This document shows positions 34,572 to 48,384 of a stretch of DNA of 64,000 nucleotides, in pieces (positions within the stretch are counted from its first letter, which is position 1; the number at the start of each line of letters is the position of its first letter). A model generated the notes under the pieces. That model made no database searches, had not been told where the DNA came from, and worked only from the letters and a program-made list of their open reading frames with translations. Source of the stretch: Osedax fenrisi (taxonomy: Eukaryota; Annelida; Polychaeta; Sabellida; Siboglinidae); assembly GCA_964019155.1 (NCBI GenBank), contig OZ025245.1, forward strand, positions 976,701 through 1,040,700, given 5' to 3'. Position numbers and translations under genes: made by a program.

Positions 34572-35057
34572 CACGTATATATATTTAATTGACATATACA
34601 TAAATAATTTGTATTATACAATACAATATTTAATAATATGATAACACTTTATTTAGTTGTTCTAACTAAATTAAATACAAAGAATAAATACTACGGAAAA
34701 CACAGACATTTTAAAATAAATTCTTCTATAGAATTTATATAGTCTATAATCTATACTGTACACTTCAGTATACATATATAAATATAATTTAGTAAAATAC
34801 ATGAAATAAACAAGTATGACAATTATAATTATACTTTATATTAGTATAAAGTATTTTTTTAATCCCAGTTTATAGTTGTCCACAAATAGCATATTTTATT
34901 CAATTTTGTTCACAAAAAAGCCATAACTAATTAATATTAAAATAATTTATAATAATATATTATGTTATTTTGTTATTATATATTTGTTCTATATGATATT
35001 GTATGTCAATTTTTTTTACAGATAACACATATATGTATTTAAAATGCATTTCAACCT

Positions 35058-35096
<39 letters not shown>

Positions 35097-35568
35097 TATA
35101 ATCAGGGAGTATCTCCCTGATATAATTATAATACCAGATATATTTGGAAGATATTCATTAGAAAAATCTTTGATAATACCAGGGTACAATAATCTCTGAT
35201 AATACTCCTTGATAATACATCGATGATAATATATGATAACATACCTGAATATTTATTTATAAAATATATAAACAACATTATTTTATTTAACTTATTATAT
35301 ATAAATCCATATATGGATATAAGTTACATAATGGTTTTTATTTTAAAATATTATTAACCATGTATTACATTTAATTATGACTGGTCTCAAATGTTGTTAA
35401 ATTAACTCAAATGTTCTCAAATTATTTTACTTGAAATATATATTTTCGAACAATATTTAAAAGTAATACATTGCATGAAATTAATTCCTTAATTCCGCTC
35501 TAGATTAAATAATATAATATATCATATATTATAAATGTATTACCGATTTAAAGAATACTTTCTTTATT

Positions 35569-35629
<61 letters not shown>

Positions 35630-36128
35630 TACAAATAAATGTAAATATTATATGATAACAAAAATTGTGAATTATATTTAGAACATTTTTAAAATATTAT
35701 ATAACTTATAATGATAAGAAATGTTCAGAGTTTAAAAAAATTCATGTTTTGCATTTGAATATAAAAGCAATCAATTATTATAAAATATATGTCTTGTGTA
35801 TATATTTACATATATTATATATCATATAAAAGTATTTTAGATCTAATTCACTACATTATAAATCATATTTTTTTAAATATAATTTATTGTTAAGCATATG
35901 ATAGTATATTATAGAGTGATTTATGTATTATTGAGTATAAATATTTAAAATTAACCTATTAATAATATTAAACTTTTAACTTATATTGATTTAAATAGTA
36001 GTTGCTTATCCTTGTGTATTTGTAATATAAATATCGATTTATAAAAATATCATTTAACATTATGTTTATATATATTATATATAATTTTCACACACACACA
36101 CACACACACTCACACGCACACACACACA

Positions 36129-36176
<48 letters not shown>

Positions 36177-38109
36177 CACATACATACACACACGCACACA
36201 CGCACACACATACATACACACACGCACACATACACACGAACACGCACACACACATACAAACACACATACACACATACACACATACATACACGAACACACA
36301 CACGCACACACATACACACACACATGCATACCCACTCTAGCGAGCTTATATATTAATATGCTCACAACAACTCACACACATATGTATATATATAATTACC
36401 CGGGCTCTACCGGGTAGAGTGTACCCTTAATTTGAGTAATTAATATGCTCTATTTATTGACCAACATACCATATGTCATGAAGCCATAGTGATGAATTGA
36501 ATAAAACGAAATTATATCTAAATTTAGATTATGTTTACTAATAGAATATATATATTATTTATTAATTAAAACATCAAATACTCTTTTATTCTTTCATATA
36601 TAGATGTTGTGTATTATATACCAATTACGTAATCATGTATACGGTTATGCAATGATACGGGTAATGATGAAACGTGGTACGCCCGTATTAGTACATCAAT
36701 CGATTGGATAAGTTATTTTTAGAACTAAACTTTAACATTATAATCATCATCTATCATTAATGACAGAAGTTTATTGATGTTGGTTATAAGTTGTTTACAA
36801 AACTACAATTTCTAGTAAATCTCGATCATTAAAATGATATATAGGTTAATCCATATTAACGTATAAATTAATACTTTGACAATGAAGGATTACATTATTT
36901 TTAACTAGGATTTTAACTATATTTAAATCGAAACTGTACATTATAATTTATCTTATAACATTATTTTATAATAGGAACCTTTACACCAGGAAGTTAAATA
37001 GTAGTATTAATAGTGGTAGATAAATTCATCCCTTGTTAAATTCAAAAATTATAGAGTAATTACAGAGATTTTGCGACTCTTAGAAATAATCGTTGGTAAT
37101 TATATGAACATAATATTATATTATTAATATTACACATAAGCATAGATTTAGAGTACCACTGGTACTCTAAATATATGCACATAAACTATATATTATAATT
37201 AAAATTATATCTTATTAAATATATCTACATTTTAATGTTATTCAATATAAAATGAAATGTAATGATTATTTATTTTAAAAACAATGTTTTTAAGAAGTTA
37301 GATAATAAAATTCAATTATTAAATGCATTACTCAATTAATCTAATTATCGTTTACAGGAAATAGTATTAAGATTATACATTAATGTAGGTATACCTATAA
37401 TTAATACCTATAATTATATGTGTGTGTGTGGTTATGATGATGATCTGAGTAGTTCACGAAAAAGCAATACATTGTTTATTATTAAGTTCAACCGTATTGT
37501 TTTCCTGTTGGCTGAGGAATGATAAATCATATTTAATTATTTGTTATATAATATATAATATTACAATTATTAACAACATTTATTTGAAAAAGAGTACATA
37601 TTAAAGTCAATATTTCAAAATAATTGTAGCCTATACATATGCTTTATTATATCAGAAAGTTGTTATTTTATATTTGTAAACAAAACTGAGAATTTTACTG
37701 GGCCACAACAAAAGAAAATATTCTATTTAATTTTGAATCCTTTGTAAGAATAAATTAAAACATATAAATATTATATAAACTACAAGAGATTATTATATAA
37801 AAAATAAATGATCTTATACATCAATATATATTTATATACATTTAGTTTTACTTTATAATAATACAGGTGTACTTTTAATACAAATATAATATATATTACT
37901 ATAATACTAGATATATGTTACACTTATTATTAAACTTTTGTTTCGTGTGTGTCATATATTTAAATTGTATGTTGATATATACTATAATATATATTTTTTT
38001 AATATATATATATATGCAATATAATTTAATATATGCTATTTATAAATAAATATAATATAATTCGAATTTTAAATAGTTTGAATACATTATATATAGGTAT
38101 ATATAACAC

Positions 38110-38153
<44 letters not shown>

Positions 38154-38699
38154 TTAATATAACTAATAATTTAGTTATTTGCATTAATATTGCAATGAAA
38201 TAATATTTAGGATAACATAATATTATGTTATTTAACGATAATTATTAACGATAATTATTAACGATAATTAACGATTAACGATATACGGTAATTTAAAAAT
38301 AAAGTATATAAATATGCGAAAAATATACGAAAAAATGTATATGTAAATAATAATATGCACACATACATATTTATGATATATAATAATAAGGACGGTAAAC
38401 GGATGTGGTAATAATAGTTCATTATAAGTACACATGTATTATGCAACAAACAATAACCAGTGTGTTAACCAGTTCCAACGTGTTAACAACGCCACTGTAT
38501 TGTCTCCGATAAACTATATACACATATAGGTATAACCAAAGCCCTTTGTTATAACCATGTATACTGTATCGTAGTTATATCATTTTAAGATATCACGAGA
38601 TAATATAAATATATGCATTAAGAAGTATTTTTGTCACTGTAATTGGTGTGTATTCATATATTATTATTTACTATAGTAACATTAATTTACTATAGTAAA
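34111..38699. other. Gene-free AT-rich stretch
   Basis: Microsatellites at 34457-34485, 34527-34570, 35060-35092, 35572-35627, 36086-36330 and 38112-38151; a short GGTAGAG/CTCTACC palindrome at 36399-36418. No gene, RNA or recognisable transposon was seen. Confidence 0.6.
36086..36330. repeat. Compound (CA)n-(TA)n-(ACACACAT)n microsatellite
   Basis: About 245 bp of CA, CACG, TACA and TA repeats; the long open frames here in several phases are products of the repeat. Confidence 0.95.
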
Positions 38700-38706
38700 T
38701 TATAAT

Positions 38707-40260
38707 TCATTTATTTTAAGAAAGCTTTCGATCGTGTATGGCATGAAGCACTCTGGGCTACTATGAATAATTATAATATAGATCATGGTATAGTACGTTC
38801 TATATATAGAGGGATTATATAAGAGCTCTACTATATAAATATATAAAAGTATATAGTATATAATAAATTTAATATTACTATTAAAACATAAATTCAATAA
38901 TAAATAAATTGCGTGCATGTATAATTAATTATATTTATGTATATCTACTATTTTTATTGGATATTATATCACTACAATTATTTATACCACGCTTATTTTA
39001 GTGTGTCGGTAATAGGAGAGGGGGTCGGTATTACCAACCCCCTGTTTATTATTGTAAATATAATTATATCAACAATTTAAAATAGCAAAATTATTCATTG
39101 TCATAATATTATCTTAATTACAAAATTTCAAATAAATATATTTAATATTGAATAATTTATTACAAATAATCATTTAGGGGTCAGTAATCGGAGACTTTCT
39201 CCTATGTTATAGTAGAATATATACTATAATATATAGTATAATAGGATATAATAGTATATAAAAGCACAGTATGTAAAATAGAGTTATTGGTGATTGGTTC
39301 GATACAATTGTTTAAGTAAGGCAAGGATATTTATTATCTCCCACTCTGTTTAACATATTTCTTGAACGAATAATGACAGATGATCTGGATGGTCATATTG
39401 GCACTGTAAGTATTGGAGGCACATCAATAATACATCTTAGTTTCACAGACGATATTGGTGGTGTTACTGGCGGTAAGGAGAAACTGCAACAACTAGTGGA
39501 GAGACTATAGTCTCTATAGAGAATACATCAATTGACTATGGAATGGAAAGTAATGTTGATAAAAGCAAAATAATGACAAATAATCCAGGCGGCGAGATTA
39601 TCAGTATTAAAGTGAACAATCAAGATATAAAGGAAGTCCAGAACTTCAAATATGTATATCTAGGTTCCACAATAAACGAAGAAGGTTCGAGGCCTTAATA
39701 ATATTTGCACAATCAACAGCTATATTAACGACATTGAAAACAATATGGAAAGACAAAAATATAGCGTTACAATAAAAAATCGGTAAAATGTGCTTGTTTT
39801 ATCCATATTTCTTTATGCATGTGAAAGTTGGATATTTACAGAAGATCTACAGCGCAGAATTCAAGCAGTGATTGCAATGACCTGAAATTCGCTATTTCAG
39901 GAGACCCTCAATATCAATTACACGGATCATATTACTAATGAGGAAGTGAGGAACAGAATAAAGCTATAAATTAGCCAATAGGAGGAATTCATTTATAATG
40001 TTAAGAAGAGAAACCTAAAATGGTACGGACATGTAACACGTTCAACAGGCCTTTCTAAAACTATACTACAGGTTACAGTGAGAGGTGGCCGCAAACGTGG
40101 TGGTCAGCGTAAACGGTGGGAGCATAACTTAGCAAAATGGACCAAGTTAAAGTGCTTCCGAATCCTTAATGTTGACAGGCGATGGAAGTAGATGGAGAGA
40201 TATTGTTTTAAGTTCTATGATGGTGTCCCTACGACCATCCGAGATCATGGGATAGGTAAG
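38707..40260 (+). pseudogene. Decayed LINE reverse transcriptase, split by a MITE
   Basis: Remnant of a non-LTR retrotransposon ORF2. 38715-38823 reads FKKAFDRVWHEALW, a reverse-transcriptase block with the catalytic-region Asp. After an inserted MITE the frame resumes at about 39318 with RQGYLLSPTLFNIFLERIM and LSFTDDIGG (the YxDD box altered to TDDI), then LGSTINEEGS. Further 3', pieces in shifted frames resemble the typical C-terminal tail: WYGHVTRSTG and GGRKRGGQRKRWEHN near 40020-40130. Stops and frameshifts are many, so it is long dead. The clade was not settled. Confidence 0.85.
38850..39204. mobile_element. TIR family 2 MITE inserted in the LINE (5' side incomplete)
   Basis: The right end TAATCGGAGACTTTCTCC followed by TA matches, in reverse, the left end of the element at 56881. 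Internal GGGGGTCGGTATTACCAACC and the stretch with GCGTGCATGTATAATTAATT are shared with that element. The left limit inside the LINE is uncertain. Confidence 0.78.
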
Positions 40261-40460
40261 GTAAGGAAATGTTATGAGTATATGATGAATCTGTCAAGGC
40301 CTTTGACTCAAGGGTTGTATTATAACTATAGTTCTACTAATGGTAGGGTATATGTATTCATTTAGTAGGCTTATTTTGTAGTACGTAAAGGGGGGCCAGA
40401 AGGTAGGTATACGTAAGTCGTATGTTAACTTACATCGTACAATTGTATATATCAAATATG

Positions 40461-40600
40461 TATAAGGGTATTTGGGAAATATATCAGGGATAGTAGGTCA
40501 TATTTGTATACATTGACATATTTCGCATATATCTAATAACATTTCAATTGAAAAACATATGTCCTACGATCCCTGCCATATTTCCCACGTACCCTTATAT
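40461..40600. repeat. 140-bp hairpin element
   Basis: TATAAGGGTATTTGGGAAAT on the left pairs with ATTTCCCACGTACCCTTATA on the right, and the arms continue through CAGGGATAGTAGGTCATAT. A palindromic MITE is likely. Confidence 0.8.
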
Positions 40601-40842
40601 ATGGGTTATACTAATGGGTATATGGAGGAATATGTCAAGTGAGTAATGTTACATATGTAAGGAGTTGCAACTATACCATTGTATAACAAGTCGTGTTCAT
40701 ATGCATAATACTACACAGTACATATTACATAAATTCCATGGTATACGAGTCAGGGGTTCGAGGGGTTCGAGGGGTATATAATATATATCATAGAATCACG
40801 CAAGAGATTAGTTAGATATATATCTAGTTAGTTACATATGTA

Positions 40843-40889
40843 AATGTCGAGGATCAGTGGCACATATGTCGAGGATCAGTGGTACATAT
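40843..40889. repeat. Short tandem duplication, ATGTCGAGGATCAGTGGYAC
   Basis: Two adjacent copies of a 23-bp unit just upstream of CACGTG at 40892. About 80 bp before it, GGGGTTCGA is also repeated. Confidence 0.8.
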
Positions 40890-41049
40890 GTCACGTGTAC
40901 AACGTGGGTTATCAGCGACATGGCGCCGCAGTACACAAACAGAAGTATTCTATAGAATATTAGTTAGTAATAGAGAGATAGAAAAGTATAATTGTAATCA
41001 ATTAACGGATTACGTCGGACGTGTTTATATAGGTAGAATATATAGATAT

Positions 41050-41091
<42 letters not shown>

Positions 41092-41269
41092 TATATGGAT
41101 ATATATTTTAATATAATAATAGAAGTAACACATATTTGTAAGTAATATATATTAATTAAATTAAAAATATATCTTATAAACGTATAAGTATTAATAACAC
41201 ATACCGAGGTTAAGTATATTGTTGGTTAAGTACATCATCCGTGTGTGTGTGTGTGTGTTTATATGTCGA

Positions 41270-41650
41270 ATGTTTGTCGGAAATAGAACGTCGTACGAGT
41301 GTAACATTTAAATTATTACCCTTGACGCAACCGTTACAGTTATATATATAGAGGTCAATCACCAAGTCATCATCGTTATCGTCGTATGGTATTACGTAAG
41401 ATCAGTGACGCAATACTAACAATGACATGCATATAGTAATCCTATAATTAGCACAGTAGCGGCCGCTAGTAGACTATCGGTAGTCTTACTGGAGGACGAT
41501 TACGGTATAGTAGTGGAGGAGGTACTGGTGGTAGTGGTGGTCACCCGTGGGAGTGTAACTATCAACGATATTACGTAATAGTGACCGAAGTTAATGACGT
41601 CATACGATACGATCACGTGCTAGTAAGTAGATAATAGGGGGCGGGCGGGC
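41270..41650. promoter_or_regulatory. GC-richer island with CRE and E-box, possible promoter or lone exon
   Basis: Stands out from the surrounding AT-rich DNA: GCGGCCGC at 41459, TGACGTCA at 41595-41602, CACGTG at 41614, and frequent ACGTAA. A plus-strand frame reads AAASRLSVVLLEDDYGIVVE starting after CACAG at 41453, but it runs into a GGT repeat and has no clear family. No gene could be joined to it. Confidence 0.35.
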
Positions 41651-41943
41651 GAGCACACGCAATTATTTATCTCTCTCTCTCTCGCTACCATCTATTTCTA
41701 TATCTCGTTATCCTACTTAGCCTCTATCGGTTATATAACTTATTATATAATATATGCATATCCATTGTGTGAATAATTTCTTATAATTAGAAAATAAATT
41801 CAAGTATCACGCTCGGCTTATTATATAGGATTATATAATACATATTTCATAATATTGTGGCATTCGTAATATAAATATTAATATGTTAACTTCTTATAAG
41901 AAGTATAAGATGTATACATCGATAAATACAAATATATTTGTAA

Positions 41944-41956
41944 TATATTTAAATAC

Positions 41957-42008
<52 letters not shown>

Positions 42009-42020
42009 GTATTTAAATAT

Positions 42021-42022
<2 letters not shown>
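41944..42022. repeat. Palindrome centred on (TA)n
   Basis: ATTTAAATACAATTATATA on the left and TATATAATTGTATTTAAAT on the right flank about 40 bp of TA, so the whole 79 bp is self-complementary. Further TA runs follow to 42094. Confidence 0.88.
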
Positions 42023-42098
<76 letters not shown>

Positions 42099-45000
42099 CT
42101 GAACATTATACCAAATACTTAGTAATGCGGCGAAACAAAGCTTGATTCGCTGTTTTCTCATTAAACTTAATAACAATATTGTAATATAAAAATAGATAAA
42201 ACATATTACAATTTAAAGACATACTTTTTAACATATCGTTACATACTTTTTTATTATAAATGTGTAAACAATATTAATGCACATGTAGTAGTCATTCTAT
42301 ACATTATTCAGATTAGCTATTATCAAGGATATATTGTATGTTTTATACATTCTGTAATGGTAACTCGTGAATATGCTACATAGATTTCGGGTGTATATTT
42401 AATTATGATTGCATATAAACTATATTGATTTGTAAATTAAAAATGAATTCATACAATTTTTATAAATATGCTATGACAAATATTATAATATACATTATAA
42501 TTTATAATTAATTCGTGTTTTAAAGAGAAATAAGTTTTTTTAAATATTATATGTATCGATATTCTAATTACTATAACTTATAGTAAAGCATACTATTATT
42601 TAAAAACAACAATATAGAAATCATTTTATTAAAAACGAGTTTTTGCATTAATTTGTACATATACAATTCAAATAAACAGGATTCAACTCCTAGCTAGAAT
42701 ACGCATATAATAAAAGTATTCAAGTTCAAATTGTCAATACAATTTCCAAAAATATACATATATATATATAAATATATAAAAGTAATCAGACGCCACATTC
42801 TAACTAGTATATTACTTGTGGACATATTATCAAGAGTATACTCTTGTATAAGTGTCATATAGGACACTTATATACATCTATATTTTAGTTTATTCGGATG
42901 ATTATAAATTATAGATTTGTATATATACAAATTTGTATACAAATAAATGTACCCATTTATATATATATATATATATATATATACTAGCCGTACCCGACCC
43001 GGCGTTGCTCGGTTTTGATTATTTTCCTATATATTATATATTAATTATAGCTATTCCTGATTCTTAATTGATATATATAATAAAATAAATGTTAGCTGAC
43101 ATACAAAACAAAGTAGAAAAATTTTCAAATAATATGTTAAAAAATACAACAAATATTTCAAATATTACAAAATATGTTTTAAAAAAATGTCTAAAACCCA
43201 AACCTAAACCCAAACACAAACCGTACACTACCCTGCGTTGCTAGGTTTTTGATTATTTGCCTATTAATTGTAGATATTCCTGATTATACTTAGCTAATAT
43301 TTAATTTTTTTCTTCTAACTAATATTTACTAATTCTAACTGTATCCGATGTAGACCCAGCGTTGTTCGTTTTTAAGATTATTTGTAAAATATTTGGTAAG
43401 ATTACAAATAATAATTTAAAATATTACAAAATATATTTTTAAAAAGTGTCTAAAAATATTTTAAGAAATATAAAAAATATTTCAACATATTAGTAGATAA
43501 CATATAACCATACCTGATTTTGAATGCCTATTTATTTTTTTTTATTAATTATAGCTATTCCTGATTATTCTAAAATATATAATTGCTAAAAATTGCAAAA
43601 AAATATATAAAATATTACAAAATATGTTTTAAAAACAACCCATACCCGATCCGGCATTTCTTGGTTTTTGTTTGTTTGCCTATCTATTATTTATTATTTA
43701 TTAATTAGGGCAATTTCTGATTCTATATTTCTAGTATATACAATTAAATAAAGTTTATTTAAAATACAAACAAATATAGAAAAATATTGTTTCTAATATT
43801 TAAAAAATTAGTGAACAAATATTTCAAAAAATATTTTAAAAAATACAACAAATATTTCAAATATTACAAAATATGTTGAAAACCCAAACCCAAACCGTCC
43901 CAAAACGGCGTTGATCGGTTTTTAATTATATGCCTATCTATACTTTATTAATTATAACTATTCCTGATTTAGAATTGTTTGCCGAACCCAACCCGACGTT
44001 GCTCGTTTTTTTATTATTTGCCTATCAATTATTAATTATAGTTATTCCTAATTATGCAAAGCTAATCTTTAATTGTTGTCTTCTAACTAATATTTAATAA
44101 ATCTAACTGTATCCGATGTAGATCTGGCGTTGTTCTTTTTAAGATTTATTCGTAAAATATTTTGTAAAAATACAAAAATACAAAAATAATTTAAAATATT
44201 ATAAAATATATTTTTAAAAAGTGTCTAAAAATATTTTTTAAATATAAAAAATATTTCAACATATTAGTAGTCATACCCTACCCGGCGTTGCTAGGTTTTT
44301 GATTGTTTGACTATTTATTTTTTATTAATTATAGCTATTCCTGATTATTCTAAAATATATAATTGCTAACAAATACAAAAAATATTTAAAATATTACAAA
44401 ATATGTTTTAAAAAAATGTCGAAAACTCAAACCTAAACCCAAATCCAAATAGTACTCGAATCGACATTTATCGGTTTTTGATTGTTTGCCTATTTATTAT
44501 TTATTAATTAGAGCTATTCCTGATCCTACATTTCTAGTATATACAATTAAATAAAATTAAACATATGTAGAAACATATTTTTTTTAATATTTAAAAAATT
44601 AGATAAAAAATATTTCAAAAAATACAACAGATATTTCAAATATTCCAAAATATGTTGAAAACCTAAACCCAAACAGTTCCAAATCGGCGTTGCTCGGTTT
44701 TTTATTATTTGCCTATCTATCATTTATTAATTATAACTATTCCTGATTTGGAATTTCTTGCCGTACCCAACTTTGCTTTACTCGTTGTTTGATAGCTTAC
44801 CTATCTATTATTTATTATTTATGGCTATTCATGATTCTGCTTTTCATATACAATAACATAAATTGTTGCTAAAATTCAAACAAATTTATACAAATATTAA
44901 TATCTCAAAAATTAGTGGAAAAATATTTCAAAAATATTTCAAATAAAATTTTTAAAAATACAACACATATTTCCAATATTACAAAATAGTACTTAATAAA

Positions 45001-47593
45001 TATCGAAAACCCAAACCGCACCCTTCGTTGATCGATTTTTGATTGTTTGCCTATCTATTATTTATTAATTATAGCTATTCCTGATTCTGTATTCCTAGTA
45101 TACAACAAATATTTCCAAATATTACAAAATATATTTTTTATAAATTTTCTACAAATATTTTAAAAAGTATATTATTATATCTTATAATATTTATATATTT
45201 ATTATATAATTATAATATTTTAATTATATCTTAAAATAATAATATTTCAACGAATAGTTGAAAAATATAAAAAAATATTTCAAATAATATTTTTTAAAAT
45301 ACAAAAAATATAAATAATATTACAAAATATTTTCTAGCCGTACCCGACCCGGCGTTGCTCGGTTTTTGATTATTTTCCTATTATCTATTATTTATTAATT
45401 ATAGCTATTCCTGATTCTACATTGCTATATATACAATAAAATAAATGTTAGTTAAAATATCAATAAAATATAGAAAAAATGTATTTAATAATTAATAAAT
45501 TAGTGGAAATATATTAAAAAATAAAACAAATATTACAAATATTATAAAATATGTTTTAAAAAATGTCTAAATCCCAAACTTAAACCCAAACCGTACCCGT
45601 CCCGGCTTTGATCGGTTGTTGATTTCTTGCCTATATATTATTTATTAATTATAGATGTTCCTGATTATTCATAGTTATATATACAATTAAATAAATGTTA
45701 GCTGAAATACAAACAAATTATGAAAAATATTTTAATATTTAAAAAATTAGTAGAAAAATATTTCAAAAAATATATTAAAAAATACAATAAATATTTCGAA
45801 TATTACAAAATATGTTTTAAAAAGATGTCGAAAACCTAAACCCAAACCGTACCTGACCTGGCGTTGCTCGGTTTTTGATTGTTTGCCAATTATTATTTAT
45901 TAATTATACCTATTACTAATTCTGCATTGCTAAATATTTATATTTAATTTTTTCATAACTATTATTTATACAATAAAATAAATGTTAGCTGACATACAAA
46001 CAAATGTAGAAAATATTTTAATATTTAAAAAATTCGTGGAAAAATATTTCAAAAAATATATTAAATAATACAACAAATATTTCAAATAATACAAAATATG
46101 TTGAAAACCTAAACCCACACCGTTCCAAATCGACTCGGTTTTTTATTATTTACCTATCTATCATTTATTAATTATAACTATACCTGCTTTGGAATTTCTT
46201 GCCGTACCCAACTCTGCTTTACTCGTTGTTTGATAGTTTGCCTATCTATTATTTATTAATTATGGCTATTCATGATTCTGTCTTTCATATATAATAATAT
46301 AAATTTGTGCTAAAATTCAAACAAATTTAGACAAATATTCGTTTTTAATATCTCAAAAATTAGTGGAAAAATATTTTAAAAATATTTCAAAAAATATTTA
46401 AAAAAATACAACACATATTTCCAATATTACAAAATATTACTTAATAAATGTCGAAAACCCAAACCGCACCCTGCGTTGATCGATTATGCATAGCTAATCT
46501 TTAATTTTTATTTTTTCCTAACTATTATTTATATACAATAAAATAAATGTTAGCTGACCTACAAACAGAAGTAGAAAAATATTTTAATATTTAAAAAATT
46601 TGTGGAAAAATATTTCAAAAAATATATTAAAAAAATACAAAATATAAAATTTAAAAAATACAAAATATACAACAAATATTTCAAATATAACAAAATATGT
46701 TTTAAAAAAATGTCTAAAACCAAAACCCAAACCATCCCGACCCGCCGTCTCTAGGTTTTTGATTGTTTTCATATCTATTATTTATTAATTATAACTATTC
46801 CTGATTTTAAATTGCTTGCCGTTCTTAACCCGACGTTGCTCGGTTTTTGATTATTTTCCTATAAATTATTAATTATAGCTATTCCTAATTATGTATAGCT
46901 AATATTTAATTTTGTTTCTAACTAATATTTAATAATTCTAAATAATTCTTTTAAGTGTATCAGATGTAGATCTATAGATCTAACGCTATAGCGTTGTTCG
47001 TTTTTAAGATTTATTCGTAAAATATTTTGTAAAAATACAAAAAATAATTTAAAATATTATAAAATATATTTTAAAAAGTGTCTACAAATATTTTTTTAAA
47101 TATAAAAAATATTTCAACATATTAGTATCCATACCCGAACCGGCGTTGCTAAGTTTTTGATTGTTTGCCTATTTATTTTTATTAATTATAGGCTATAATT
47201 TATAGCTATTCATGATTATATAAAATATTTCATTGCTAAAAAATACAACAAATATTTAAAATATTACAAAAAATGTCGAAAACTCAAATCTAAACCCAAA
47301 CGCAAACAGTGCCCGACCCGATATTTATCGGTTTTTGATTGTTTGCCTATTTATTATTTATAATCAGGAATATATCTATAGAGATATTCCTGATTCTACA
47401 TTTCTAGTATAATTTCTACAATTAAATAAAGTTTATCTAAAATACAAACAAATGTAGAAACATTTTTATTTTAATATTTAAAAAATTAGTGAAAAAAGAT
47501 TTAAAAAATACAACAAATATTTAAAATATTCCAAATTATGTTGAAAACCTAAACCCAAACCGTTCCAAATCGGCGTTGCTTAGTTTTTTATTA

Positions 47594-47769
47594 TTTGCCT
47601 ATCTATCATTTATTAATTATAAATATTCCTGATTTGGAATTTCTTACAGTACCCAACTCTGCTTTACTCGTTGTTTGATAGTTTGCCTATCTATCATTTA
47701 TTAATTATAAATATTCCTGATTTGGAATTTCTTACAGTACCCAACTCTGCTTTACTCGTTGTTTGATAG
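47594..47769. repeat. 88-bp local tandem duplication inside the array
   Basis: TTTGCCTATCTATCATTTAT through TTTACTCGTTGTTTGATAG occurs twice head to tail in the diverged unit, beginning at 47594 and 47682. Confidence 0.88.
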
Positions 47770-48384
47770 TTTGCCTATCTATTATTTATTAATTATGGCT
47801 ATATGATTCTGCTTTTCATATACAATAACATACATTTTCCATAAAAAAAATTCAAACAAATTTAGACAAATATTCGTTTTTAATATCTCAAAAATTAGTG
47901 GAAAAATATTTCAAAAATATTTCAAAAAATAAAACAATATGTTTTGCGTTGTTCGATTTTTGATTGTTGTTGCCTATCTATTATTTATTAATTATAGCTA
48001 TTCCTTATTCTGTATTGCTAGTATATAATAAATATTTCCAAATATTACACAAATATTTTTTATAAATGTTCTACAAATATTTTAAAAAGTATAATATTTA
48101 TATCTTATAATATTTATATATTTATTATATAATTATAATATTTTAATTATATCTTTAAATAATAATATAACAACGATTAGTTGAAAAATATAAAATAATA
48201 TTTCAAATAATATTTTTAAAAATAAAAAAAAAAATATAGATAATATTAGAAAATATATTTTAAAAAAATTTCTAAAAAATGTCCACAAAAATGGTTACAA
48301 ATATTTCAAAAAAATGTTTAAAAATATTTCAAAAAATGTTTAAAATTATTTCGAAAAATAATTCAAAAAAATTTCAAAAATATT

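Noticed and set aside
36062..36365. Frames of 63-96 codons made of Thr-His or Cys-Val repeats
   Set aside because: Products of the CA/TA microsatellite.
41883..42176. Frames of Tyr-Ile repeats
   Set aside because: Translate (TA)n.
46584..46772. 62-codon minus-strand Phe-rich frame
   Set aside because: Translates the AAAATATTTC monomers of the array.
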